DNA of 19,140 bases from Oscillospiraceae bacterium. GTDB lineage: Bacteria > Bacillota > Clostridia > Oscillospirales > Oscillospiraceae. Below, piece after piece: positions 1-6,566 of this stretch. Numbering within the stretch: position 1 is the stretch's first letter; each line of letters starts with the position of its first letter. Position numbers and translations under genes: made by a program. Under the pieces are notes generated by a model, which made no database searches, had not been told where the DNA came from, and saw nothing but the letters and a program-made list of their open reading frames with translations. The stretch is from NCBI GenBank assembly GCA_020025715.1, contig JAHHRQ010000031.1, forward strand, positions 1 through 19,140. The letters are read 5' to 3'.

Positions 1-1
1 A

Positions 2-57
2 CATATGAATGGAATATCATATGAACAGATAAACATATGAATGGAGGCACATATGAA
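2..57 (+). repeat. Four CATATGAA boxes with 16-bp period; candidate ArsR/CadC operator
   Basis: CATATGAA occurs at 2-9, 18-25, 34-41 and 50-57, a strict 16-bp period. Each box has the palindromic core CATATG. The last two boxes flank the ribosome binding site GGAGG (43-47) and the final box ends at the start codon at 58. ArsR/SmtB-family repressors bind AT-rich ATGAA-type operators next to their own genes, so an autoregulatory operator is a reasonable inference. The array may continue upstream of the window. Confidence 0.5.
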
Positions 58-435
58 ATGGCAGATAATGAGGCCGTAAGCTGTAAAGAAAAATGTTCAG
101 CTCATGACCATGCGGCACTTCTCAGCAAAGTAAGAAGCGAGATGCCCAAAGATGAGCTCATATGCGACCTTGCAGACCTTTTTAAGATTTTCGGTGATAC
201 CACCAGAATGAAAATCCTCTTTGCCCTGTTTGAGTCTGAGATGTGCGTTTGCGCTATCGCGGAGCTTCTGGGCATGGAACAGTCCGCAATCTCTCACCAG
301 CTCCGTATTCTCAGAAACGCAAAGCTTGTGGGAAACCGTCAGGAAGGAAAAAATGTTTACTACTTCCTCCTCGACAACCATGTAAGAACCATAGTTGCTC
401 AGGGTTATGAGCACATTATTGAAGAAAGGAAATGA
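58..435 (+). CDS. ArsR/SmtB-family metal-sensing repressor, CadC-like
   Basis: A 125-residue winged-helix repressor that probably releases DNA when it binds Cd/Pb/Zn and controls the efflux genes behind it. The recognition helix lies around AELLGMEQSAISHQL (residues 68-82). Two metal sites are visible. One is an alpha3N site from C9-x3-C13 at the N-terminus plus C63-V-C65 in the MCVCAIA helix, as in CadC. The other is an alpha5 zinc site D106-x-H108-x10-H119-x2-E122, matching the SmtB spacing exactly. I chose the ATG at 58 because GGAGG at 43-47 lies 10 nt upstream; an in-frame ATG at 37 would overlap the operator boxes and has no ribosome site. The HMA protein starts 3 nt after the stop. The family call is secure; the exact metal is inferred. 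Confidence 0.92.
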   Translation: MADNEAVSCKEKCSAHDHAALLSKVRSEMPKDELICDLADLFKIFGDTTRMKILFALFESEMCVCAIAELLGMEQSAISHQLRILRNAKLVGNRQEGKNVYYFLLDNHVRTIVAQGYEHIIEERK

Positions 436-438
436 AAA

Positions 439-657
439 ATGAAGAAAGTATTCAAAGTTGAAGATCTCGATTGTGCACATTGCGCTGCCCTTATCGAAGA
501 GGGTGTCAAGAAAATCCCCGGTGTTCAGAATGCAAGCCTGAACTTCATTGCCCAGCGCCTTAATGTTGAGGCCGAAGAGGCTGATTTCCCCGAAATTATG
601 AAGCAGATTAAGAAAACTGCTAAAAAGATAGAGCCTGACTGCAGCATCATTTTCTGA
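439..657 (+). CDS. Free-standing heavy-metal-associated (HMA) domain protein
   Basis: A 72-residue single-domain protein of the ferredoxin-like HMA fold. The metal site is the loop DCAHC (C12 and C15) just after the first strand; a leading acidic residue (LDC) is typical of Zn/Cd/Pb ATPase HMA domains rather than copper chaperones. The body (EEGVKKIPGVQNASLNF) matches the usual helix-strand pattern. It starts 3 nt after the repressor gene, and its stop codon overlaps the GAGGA ribosome site (656-660) of the ATPase gene. In most CadA/ZntA proteins this domain is fused to the N-terminus of the ATPase; here it is a separate gene, so it probably delivers metal to the pump or regulates it. A frameshift artefact is unlikely because the ATPase has its own ribosome site and start. 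Confidence 0.88.
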   Translation: MKKVFKVEDLDCAHCAALIEEGVKKIPGVQNASLNFIAQRLNVEAEEADFPEIMKQIKKTAKKIEPDCSIIF

Positions 658-667
658 GGAAAATGAT

Positions 668-2506
668 ATGAGCAGAGGACAGAGAAAAAAACTTTACCGC
701 ATTATTGCCGCTGCCGTCCTCGCCCTTGCGGGCGCGGTCATTCCGGCAGGGGAGCTGTGGAAGTTTTTGATATTTACCGCCTCATACATTGTGGCGGGCT
801 ATGATGTACTGACAGGTGCTGTGCGTAAGATTATAAACGGTCAGCTCCTTGACGAAAAATTCCTTATGTCCATTGCAACTCTGGGTGCATTCGCTCTGAA
901 AGAATACCCCGAGGCGGCAGGCGTAATGCTCTTTTACCAGATTGGCGAGTTTTTCCAGGCTCTCGCCGTGGGTAAGAGCCGGAAATCTATCGCCGCCCTT
1001 ATGGACATAAGACCCGATACCGCCACTGTTATAAGGGACGGTAAGGAAATTATTGTGGATCCGGAGGAAGTTTTACCCGGAGAAACGCTGATTGTTAGGC
1101 CCGGAGAAAAAATTCCTCTTGACGGAACGGTAATTTCGGGGCATACTACAATTAACGCTTCTGCACTCACAGGTGAGAGCCTGCCTGTTGACCTTAAAGT
1201 GGGAGACAGAGCAGTCAGCGGCTCCGTGAACCAGACAGGCGTTATCGAGATTAAGGCTGAGAGCAGCTACCATGAAAGCACCGCTGCAAAAATTCTGGAG
1301 CTTGTGGAAAACGCGGCCGAGAAGAAAGCAAAGGTTGAAAGCTTTATAAGCCGCTTTGCTCACTGGTATACACCCCTTGTGGTTCTGGGGGCACTGCTGC
1401 TGGCTTTCCTGCCGCCCCTGTTTTTCTCTCAGGCTTGGGGAACATGGATTGAGCGTGCACTTATATTCCTCATGGTGTCCTGCCCCTGCGCGCTGGTGGT
1501 TTCAATACCCCTCAGCTTCTTTGCAGGTATGGGCGGCGCATCCAAGCAGGGAATTTTGATTAAGGGCGCGGCTGCAATCGAAAGCCTTTCCAAGGTTGAC
1601 AGCTTTATTTTCGATAAAACAGGTACCCTTACCGAGGGCAGCTTTGCCGTGGATGCCATTCATTCCGACAAGCTCTCCGAGGCAGAACTTCTGGACCTTG
1701 CCGCCGCGGCGGAAAGCTTTTCCCGCCACCCCATTGCAGAGAGCATTGTGGCAGCCCACGGCGGACATATAGACACCGACCGGGTGTCCGATGCCGAGGA
1801 GCTGGCAGGTCTGGGTATTAAAGCTTACATTGACGGTGAGCTTTACTATGTGGGTAACTCAGGTCTTATGGATAAGGCCGGTGCCAAATGGCATGACTGC
1901 CACCTTAAGGGCAGCATTATCCACGTTGCAAAGGGCAGCGAGTACCTTGGCCATATCGTTGTAAACGATAAAATAAAGGCCAATTCCCGCAAGGCCATTG
2001 ACGGTCTTAAGGCCCTTAAAATAAACAATATATTCATGCTCAGCGGCGACAAAAAGGAAATTGCCCTTAACGTTGCCGAAAAGCTGGGCATAGACAATGT
2101 CCATTATGAGCTTCTGCCTGATGAAAAGCTGGCAAAGCTTCAGGAGCTTATGGATGAGGGCAGAAAGTGTGCTTTCGTTGGAGACGGTATAAACGACGCT
2201 CCCGCACTTATGCGCTCTGATGTGGGAATTGCAATGGGTGTTATGGGCTCTGATGCCGCCATTGAATCTTCTGACATCGTGTTAATGGACGATGACCCCA
2301 CCAAGCTCCCCACTGCACTTAAAATCTGCCGCAGAACCATGATGATTGCAAGGCAGAACCTTGTGTTTGCAATCGGCGTGAAGACCCTTGTTCTTCTGCT
2401 GGGCGCAATGGGACTTGCCAACATGTGGATCGCGATTTTCGGTGATGTGGGCGTTATGCTGCTGGCGGTTTTAAACGCCATGCGGGCAATGTTAAAAGTC
2501 AAATAA
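668..2506 (+). CDS. cadA: P1B-2-type Zn/Cd/Pb-exporting P-type ATPase
   Basis: A 612-residue cytoplasmic-membrane pump that uses ATP to export divalent soft metals. Visible motifs: actuator TGES at residues 168-171; transmembrane metal site C272-P273-C274 within SCPCALV; phosphorylation motif DKTGTLT with D316; nucleotide-domain HP motif H354-P355; hinge GDGINDAP with D506 and D510. In the last two membrane helices K572 (GVKTLV) and D593 (FGDVGV) are 21 residues apart, the same spacing as the ZntA metal-site pair, which places it in the Zn/Cd/Pb group and not the copper group. It has no N-terminal HMA domain; that domain is the gene just upstream. The start at 668 is supported by GAGGA at 656-660. 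It is the last gene of the repressor-HMA-pump operon. The preferred metal cannot be decided from sequence. Confidence 0.95.
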   Translation: MSRGQRKKLYRIIAAAVLALAGAVIPAGELWKFLIFTASYIVAGYDVLTGAVRKIINGQLLDEKFLMSIATLGAFALKEYPEAAGVMLFYQIGEFFQALAVGKSRKSIAALMDIRPDTATVIRDGKEIIVDPEEVLPGETLIVRPGEKIPLDGTVISGHTTINASALTGESLPVDLKVGDRAVSGSVNQTGVIEIKAESSYHESTAAKILELVENAAEKKAKVESFISRFAHWYTPLVVLGALLLAFLPPLFFSQAWGTWIERALIFLMVSCPCALVVSIPLSFFAGMGGASKQGILIKGAAAIESLSKVDSFIFDKTGTLTEGSFAVDAIHSDKLSEAELLDLAAAAESFSRHPIAESIVAAHGGHIDTDRVSDAEELAGLGIKAYIDGELYYVGNSGLMDKAGAKWHDCHLKGSIIHVAKGSEYLGHIVVNDKIKANSRKAIDGLKALKINNIFMLSGDKKEIALNVAEKLGIDNVHYELLPDEKLAKLQELMDEGRKCAFVGDGINDAPALMRSDVGIAMGVMGSDAAIESSDIVLMDDDPTKLPTALKICRRTMMIARQNLVFAIGVKTLVLLLGAMGLANMWIAIFGDVGVMLLAVLNAMRAMLKVK

Positions 2507-2511
2507 TCTTC

Positions 2512-2544
2512 TTTTTCCCGCTGTGAAATTCACAGCGGGAAAAA
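2512..2544. promoter_or_regulatory. 33-bp perfect palindrome between cadA and sufC
   Basis: The arms 2512-2527 and 2529-2544 are exact reverse complements around a single central base, with the core CTGTGAA-A-TTCACAG. Ts precede the GC-rich stem and As follow it, so neither strand has a U-tract after the hairpin and it is not a canonical intrinsic terminator. The right half contains the likely -35 hexamer TTCACA (2529-2534) of the next gene, so an operator is as likely as an RNA structure ending the cad transcript. Confidence 0.55.
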
Positions 2545-2556
2545 GGCGTTTATAAT
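2529..2556 (+). promoter_or_regulatory. Candidate sigma-A promoter for sufCB
   Basis: The -35 TTCACA (2529-2534) and a perfect -10 TATAAT (2551-2556) are separated by 16 bp. Transcription would start near 2563, giving a leader of about 20 nt before the gene. The -35 lies inside the 33-bp palindrome. Confidence 0.6.
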
Positions 2557-2581
2557 ATACAGAGATAGAGGAGACATGAAA

Positions 2582-3316
2582 ATGCTGTGTCTTGAACACA
2601 TCAGCTGGAATTCCCCCGATGGAAGACAGCTTTTAAAGGGACTGGATCTGGAAATACCGGACGGCAAGCTGGTAGTCATTACAGGTCCCAACGGCGGCGG
2701 TAAAACTACCCTCGCCAAGATAATCGCCGGTATTGAGAAGCCCCTTTCCGGCAGAATAATTCTGGACGGAGAGGACATAAGCGATAAAGACGTGACTGAG
2801 CGCGCTCAGATGGGTCTGAGCTTCGCTTTCCAGCAGCCTGTGCGCTTCAAAGGCATAACAGTGCGCCGCCTTATTGAGGTTGCAGCCGGCAGAAAGCTTA
2901 AAGATGTTGAACTGTGCGAGATACTGGGTGAAGTGGGTCTGTGCGCTAAGGAGTACATTGACCGTGAGGTGAACGCCACCCTGTCCGGCGGTGAAATAAA
3001 GAGAATTGAGATTGCAACCGTTATTGCCCGCGACTCCAAGATTGCCATATTCGACGAGCCTGAGGCAGGTATCGACCTGTGGAGCTTTAAAAACCTTATC
3101 GAGGTTTTCCGCCAGATGCACGAGGAAAAGAAAAACACCCTCATCATCATTTCCCATCAGGAGCGCATCCTGCGTATTGCAGACGAGATAGTTCTGGTTG
3201 CAAACGGCAAAATTCAGGACAGAGGCCCCAGAGAGGAAATGCTCAAATCCATGCGCTTTAAGGCCATGGAGCAGGATGCCGCTGCCTGCGGCAGAGGGGA
3301 GGCTGTTTTTCAGTGA
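2582..3316 (+). CDS. sufC: SufC-type Fe-S cluster assembly ATPase (SMS/minimal SUF)
   Basis: A 244-residue ABC ATPase of the SUF iron-sulfur assembly system, a cytosolic protein that works with SufB-type scaffolds and not with a membrane permease. Motifs: Walker A GPNGGGKTT (35-43), Q-loop FAFQQP (82-86), signature LSGGE (134-138), Walker B IAIFDEPE (154-161) and H-loop H192. The segment DEPEAGIDLWSF is the short form seen in anaerobe and archaeal SufC. I chose the ATG at 2582 because GAGGAG (2568-2573) is 8 nt upstream; an in-frame ATG at 2576 is only 2 nt from it. The stop overlaps the GTG start of the scaffold gene by 4 nt, which implies translational coupling. No sufS, sufU or sufA is present, consistent with a two-component SMS-type system. 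Confidence 0.93.
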   Translation: MLCLEHISWNSPDGRQLLKGLDLEIPDGKLVVITGPNGGGKTTLAKIIAGIEKPLSGRIILDGEDISDKDVTERAQMGLSFAFQQPVRFKGITVRRLIEVAAGRKLKDVELCEILGEVGLCAKEYIDREVNATLSGGEIKRIEIATVIARDSKIAIFDEPEAGIDLWSFKNLIEVFRQMHEEKKNTLIIISHQERILRIADEIVLVANGKIQDRGPREEMLKSMRFKAMEQDAAACGRGEAVFQ

Positions 3317-4230
3317 ATGAAATAACCAAGGAAATACTGAGAAAAATAGACGTATTTAAGGAAAAATACATGTCCGGCGCTTACAGCATCCGTGAGGACG
3401 GCAGCTGCGTTGAGCGTCAGGCAAACGCTAACGTTAAGATAGAAAACAAGGACGGCAAGCCCGGTATTGAAGTTCATGTTAAAGCCGGCAGCAAGGGCGA
3501 GACTGTTTATATCCCTACCTGCGTTACCAAGAGCATGGACGACCTGGTTTATAACGATTTCTATATTGGCGAGGGCGCAGAGTGCACTATCGTTGCAGGC
3601 TGCGGCGTACATACCGACAGCCACGAGGCAGTGCGCCACAACGGTATCCACCGCTTCTTCCTTGAGAAGAACTCCAGCGTAAAGTACATTGAAAAGCACG
3701 TTGGTACAGGCGACGGCGAGGGTATCCGCAGCATTGACCCTGTTACCGAGGTTTATATAGGCGAGGGTGCATTCCTTGAAATGGATACCTCTCAGATAGG
3801 CGGCGTTGACAGAACCGACAGAAAGACCACCGGTACTATTGCAGCCCGCGGCAAGCTTCTTGTAAGAGAAAGACTTCTCACTGAGGGCGACCAGACTGCC
3901 GACACCGTTTTCGACGTGGAGCTTCAGGGCGAGGATTCCTCTGCCGATATTATCTCCCGTTCCGTTGCAAGAGGCCACTCCCACCAGACCTATACCTCCA
4001 CTCTTACCGGCTCTGCCAGATGCAGCGGTCACTCTGAGTGCGACTCCATTATTGACGGCGACGCCATAGTGGATGCAGCCCCCAGACTTAACGCTCACCA
4101 CAGCGATGCAGCCCTCATTCATGAGGCAGCTATCGGCAAGATTGCCGGCGAGCAGATTCTGAAACTCCGCAGCCTCGGTCTTACCGAGCAGGAGGCAGAA
4201 AACATGATAATCGAAGGCTTCCTGAGCTGA
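3313..4230 (+). CDS. sufB: Short SufB/SufD-family Fe-S scaffold (SMS-type)
   Basis: A 305-residue scaffold subunit of the SufBD family, which forms the beta-helix platform on which Fe-S clusters are built with SufC. It is much shorter than classical SufB (about 470 residues) and lacks the long N-terminal part, as in the two-gene SMS systems of methanogens and anaerobic bacteria. The C-terminal hallmark is clear: HHSDAALIHEAAIG (from residue 262, with H270-E271), followed by GEQILKLRSLGLTEQEAE, which contacts SufC in the family. Candidate ligand residues in the beta-helix include the cluster AECTIVAGCGVHTDSH. Translation starts at GTG 3313 in a GTGA overlap with the sufC stop; the nearby ATG at 3317 is out of frame. 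A bidirectional terminator follows 24 nt after the stop. Confidence 0.9.
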   Translation: MNEITKEILRKIDVFKEKYMSGAYSIREDGSCVERQANANVKIENKDGKPGIEVHVKAGSKGETVYIPTCVTKSMDDLVYNDFYIGEGAECTIVAGCGVHTDSHEAVRHNGIHRFFLEKNSSVKYIEKHVGTGDGEGIRSIDPVTEVYIGEGAFLEMDTSQIGGVDRTDRKTTGTIAARGKLLVRERLLTEGDQTADTVFDVELQGEDSSADIISRSVARGHSHQTYTSTLTGSARCSGHSECDSIIDGDAIVDAAPRLNAHHSDAALIHEAAIGKIAGEQILKLRSLGLTEQEAENMIIEGFLS

Positions 4231-4254
4231 TTTATAAATATTAACATGTGAACT

Positions 4255-4287
4255 AAAAGGGCGTGTTTTTTAACACGCCCTTTTATT
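4255..4287. terminator. Bidirectional intrinsic terminator after sufB
   Basis: A 13-bp perfect stem (4255-4267 with 4272-4284; core GGGCGTGTT/AACACGCCC) closes a TTTT loop. It is preceded by AAAA and followed by TTTTATT, so it can work on either strand. Confidence 0.85.
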
Positions 4288-4315
4288 GCTTATTTCGATT
4301 ATTTATGTTAAAATA

Positions 4316-4321
4316 TATAAT
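4316..4321 (+). promoter_or_regulatory. Candidate -10 box for the MATE gene
   Basis: A perfect TATAAT lies 29 bp before the chosen start codon. The best -35 at 16-bp spacing (TTCGAT, 4294-4299) is weak, so this is only a -10 call. A start site near 4328 fits the ATG at 4351 better than the GTG at 4333. Confidence 0.35.
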
Positions 4322-4350
4322 GCAGATTTATTGTGAAAAAGAGGGATGGT

Positions 4351-5715
4351 ATGGCGCAAAGGCTGGACGTATCAAATAAAATGGGCGAGATGCCTGTAAA
4401 AAAACTGCTGCTTAATATGGGTATTCCCATGATGATTTCTATGCTGGTGCAGGCGCTTTATAATATTGTTGACGGTATATTCGTGGCACAGATTAGTGAG
4501 AATGCTCTCACTGCTGTTTCCATGGCTTTCCCAATGCAAAACCTTATTATTGCTTTTGCCGTGGGTAACGGAGTCGGTATAAATGCAAATCTGTCCAAAG
4601 CTTTGGGCAGCGGCGACCCAAAAAAAGCCAACTCAGCGGCGGAAAACGGCCTTTTCTTACAGGGACTCAGCTATCTGCTGTTCCTGATTTTGGGAATTTT
4701 TGCAGTTGAGCCTTATATGCGCGCTCAGACTGACGACCCGGAAATTTTCAGTTACGGCGTTACTTATCTTCGCATAGTGATGTGCCTTTCAATGTGCGTT
4801 TTTGCTGAAATCAGCTTTGAGCGATTTTTGCAGTCTACCGGCAGAACTAAATATTCCATGTATACTCAGCTTTGCGGAGCACTGTTCAATATAATTTTTG
4901 ACCCTATTTTGATTTTCGGCCTTTTAGGTTTCCCCAAAATGGGAGTTGCCGGTGCTGCTGCTGCAACTGTGGGCGGACAGTTCTTCGGAGCTGCTGTGGG
5001 TCTTTTACTGAATATAAAGAAAAACCCGGAAGTAAGCCTGAATGTTAAAGGCTTTAAGCCTGACGGAAAAATGATAGGCGATATGTGCAAAGTGAGTGTG
5101 CCGTCTATTGTAATGTCCTCCGTTATCTCTCTTACCATATTCCTTATGGACCTGATTTTAAAGGGCTTTTCCACAACGGCTGTGGCAGTTTTCGGAGTTT
5201 ACGGCAAGCTCCAGAGCTTCGTATTTATGCCGGTATTCGGCCTTAATAACGCAATAGTGCCGATAATTGCGTATAACTACGGCGCAAATAAGCCGGAGCG
5301 TATACATGATACCGTTAAATACGGTATTCTCTATGCTACCGGAATTATGCTTGCGGGTCTTTTGCTTATGCAGACCATACCTCGGGTAATGCTGGGAATG
5401 TTTGATGCCAGCGAATATATGATGGAAATCGGCGTTCCTGCCTTCAGAATAATAAGCATTGCCTTTGTGTTCGTGGGTGTAAATATAGTCTGCTCGTCAG
5501 GCTGTCAGGCATTCGGCAAAGGTATATACAGCCTTATAATCTCTGTTATTCGTCAGATAGCCGCTCTGCTTCCTATTGCGTGGCTTATGAGCCTTACAGG
5601 AAAGCTTGACCTTGTATGGCTGTGCTATCCCATATCCGAGGCTATCGCCACCTGCATTGCCGCGCCTCTGTTCAGACGGGTAATCAGAAAATCGGGAATG
5701 GATATTAAAAAGTAA
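4351..5715 (+). CDS. MATE-family multidrug/cation antiporter
   Basis: A 454-residue inner-membrane exporter with the 12 hydrophobic segments and internal two-fold repeat typical of MATE proteins. It would use a Na+ or H+ gradient to expel cationic drugs or metabolites. Family features include the N-terminal segment LLLNMGIPMMISMLVQALYN with the following VDGIFVAQ, and in the second half the corresponding FGVYGKLQSFVFMPVFGLNN, then IVPIIAYNYGA. Length is normal. I prefer ATG 4351, with GAGGG (4341-4345) upstream; an in-frame GTG at 4333 would add six residues but has no ribosome site and is too close to the probable transcription start. It stands alone between two terminators, and no regulator is adjacent. 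The substrate cannot be predicted. Confidence 0.92.
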   Translation: MAQRLDVSNKMGEMPVKKLLLNMGIPMMISMLVQALYNIVDGIFVAQISENALTAVSMAFPMQNLIIAFAVGNGVGINANLSKALGSGDPKKANSAAENGLFLQGLSYLLFLILGIFAVEPYMRAQTDDPEIFSYGVTYLRIVMCLSMCVFAEISFERFLQSTGRTKYSMYTQLCGALFNIIFDPILIFGLLGFPKMGVAGAAAATVGGQFFGAAVGLLLNIKKNPEVSLNVKGFKPDGKMIGDMCKVSVPSIVMSSVISLTIFLMDLILKGFSTTAVAVFGVYGKLQSFVFMPVFGLNNAIVPIIAYNYGANKPERIHDTVKYGILYATGIMLAGLLLMQTIPRVMLGMFDASEYMMEIGVPAFRIISIAFVFVGVNIVCSSGCQAFGKGIYSLIISVIRQIAALLPIAWLMSLTGKLDLVWLCYPISEAIATCIAAPLFRRVIRKSGMDIKK

Positions 5716-5727
5716 ATATCAAAAAAA

Positions 5728-5753
5728 GAAAGCCGCTCATTTGAGCGGCTTTC
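5728..5753. terminator. Terminator hairpin copy 1 (stronger on the - strand)
   Basis: A 12-bp perfect stem (5728-5739 with 5742-5753) with core AGCCGCTCA/TGAGCGGCT follows the MATE stop. On the - strand it is followed by seven Ts (5721-5727 read in reverse), while on the + strand only TTTC follows. The same 24-nt core recurs at 5954-5977. Confidence 0.75.
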
Positions 5754-5952
5754 AGCGTGTCAAAAAATCTCGCAGAGTTTTCCGCAACAGCGGAAAATAA
5801 AATTCAAATCATTTTCCACGAGGGCGTGTACCTCAGGGAAAATACATATCAGCCTGAGAGTGTAGAATTTGACCGTCATAGACGGACAAATTATGCGCGG
5901 GTCAGGCTGCAAAAGCTTGTCGGAAAGCCCCGAAGGGGTTTTTCGACAGTCT
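5754..5952. other. Structured intergenic segment between convergent genes; no gene called
   Basis: About 200 bp enclosed by two identical terminator hairpins. It contains several inverted repeats: TTTTCCGC...GCGGAAAA near 5776-5797; a 25-bp near-palindrome 5866-5892 (AATTTG-A-CCGTC, ATA, GACGG-A-CAAATT) with symmetric A:A mismatches; an outer pair CAGCCTGA (5850-5857) with TCAGGCTG (5902-5909); and a nested GTCGG..GCCCC-GAA-GGGG..CGAC stem ending before 5950. Reading frames across it have no ribosome site. It may be the overlapping 3' ends of two operons or a small RNA; no convincing promoter is visible on either strand. Confidence 0.5.
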
Positions 5953-5979
5953 AAAAGCCGCTCATTTGAGCGGCTTTTT
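5953..5979. terminator. Terminator hairpin copy 2, just after iorB
   Basis: Stem 5953-5964 with 5967-5978, with the same core as the hairpin at 5728-5753. It begins 4 nt beyond the iorB stop. On the + strand TTTTTATTTT follows, and on the - strand TTTT follows, so it can end iorB transcription and catch read-through from the MATE gene. Confidence 0.8.
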
Positions 5980-5982
5980 ATT

Positions 5983-6564
5983 TTACTTATTCAAGACTGC
6001 GGCACGGCCTGCTTCATAGGCTTTCAGGTTCAGTTCAAGGAATTTTTCGGGGACGGTGTCCCGGATAATTTCTTCCCAGTCGATAGTGCCGAAGTCAAGA
6101 GCGGCGGTCATGGCACCGAAAAGCACAACGTTCATGCACTTGGGGTTTCCGAGCTCCATGGCGATGTCGGCTGCATTTAAGGTGTGGCACTTGAAGTTAC
6201 TCTCCATTGCCTCCAGACAGCCCTCAGGGTACTCGCACAGACCTGCTGCAACGGTAGAAGAGGGAATGGAGTAGTCATTTATAACGGCAATGCCGTCGGG
6301 CTTTAAAAACTCTGCGTATCTTACAGCTTCCATTTTCTCGAAAGCTATCATAATATCGGCGGCACCTTTGCCTATAACGGGAGAATAGACCTTTTCGCCC
6401 CAGTGAACCTGAGTGGAAACACTGCCGCCGCGCTGGCTCATGCCGTGAACCTCGGACATTTTTACGTCATAGCCCATTTTCATAAGGCCGTTTACCAGAA
6501 TTTTTGCTGTCAGGATTGCGCCCTGACCGCCTACGCCTACTAAAAGTGCGCTTTTGGTTTTCAT
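5983..6564 (-). CDS. iorB: Indolepyruvate:ferredoxin oxidoreductase, beta subunit
   Basis: A 193-residue gamma/beta-type subunit of the 2-oxoacid:ferredoxin oxidoreductase family. With IorA it oxidatively decarboxylates aryl pyruvates from Trp, Phe and Tyr catabolism to acyl-CoA and reduces ferredoxin, a cytosolic reaction of anaerobes. It shows the nucleotide-binding-like GVGGQG at residues 10-15 and the family motif SEVHGMSQRGGSVSTQVHWG. I chose the ATG at 6564: GGAG (6576-6573) is 8 nt upstream. The in-frame GTG at 6573 overlaps that ribosome site, so it cannot be the start. Only 2 nt separate it from the iorA stop, so the two are translationally coupled. A terminator follows at once. Confidence 0.93.
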   Translation of the reverse strand: MKTKSALLVGVGGQGAILTAKILVNGLMKMGYDVKMSEVHGMSQRGGSVSTQVHWGEKVYSPVIGKGAADIMIAFEKMEAVRYAEFLKPDGIAVINDYSIPSSTVAAGLCEYPEGCLEAMESNFKCHTLNAADIAMELGNPKCMNVVLFGAMTAALDFGTIDWEEIIRDTVPEKFLELNLKAYEAGRAAVLNK

Positions 6565-6566
6565 TT

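Noticed and set aside
3310..4122. 270-codon open frame antisense to sufB
   Set aside because: A composition shadow without ribosome site or domain; the + strand SufB match is unambiguous.
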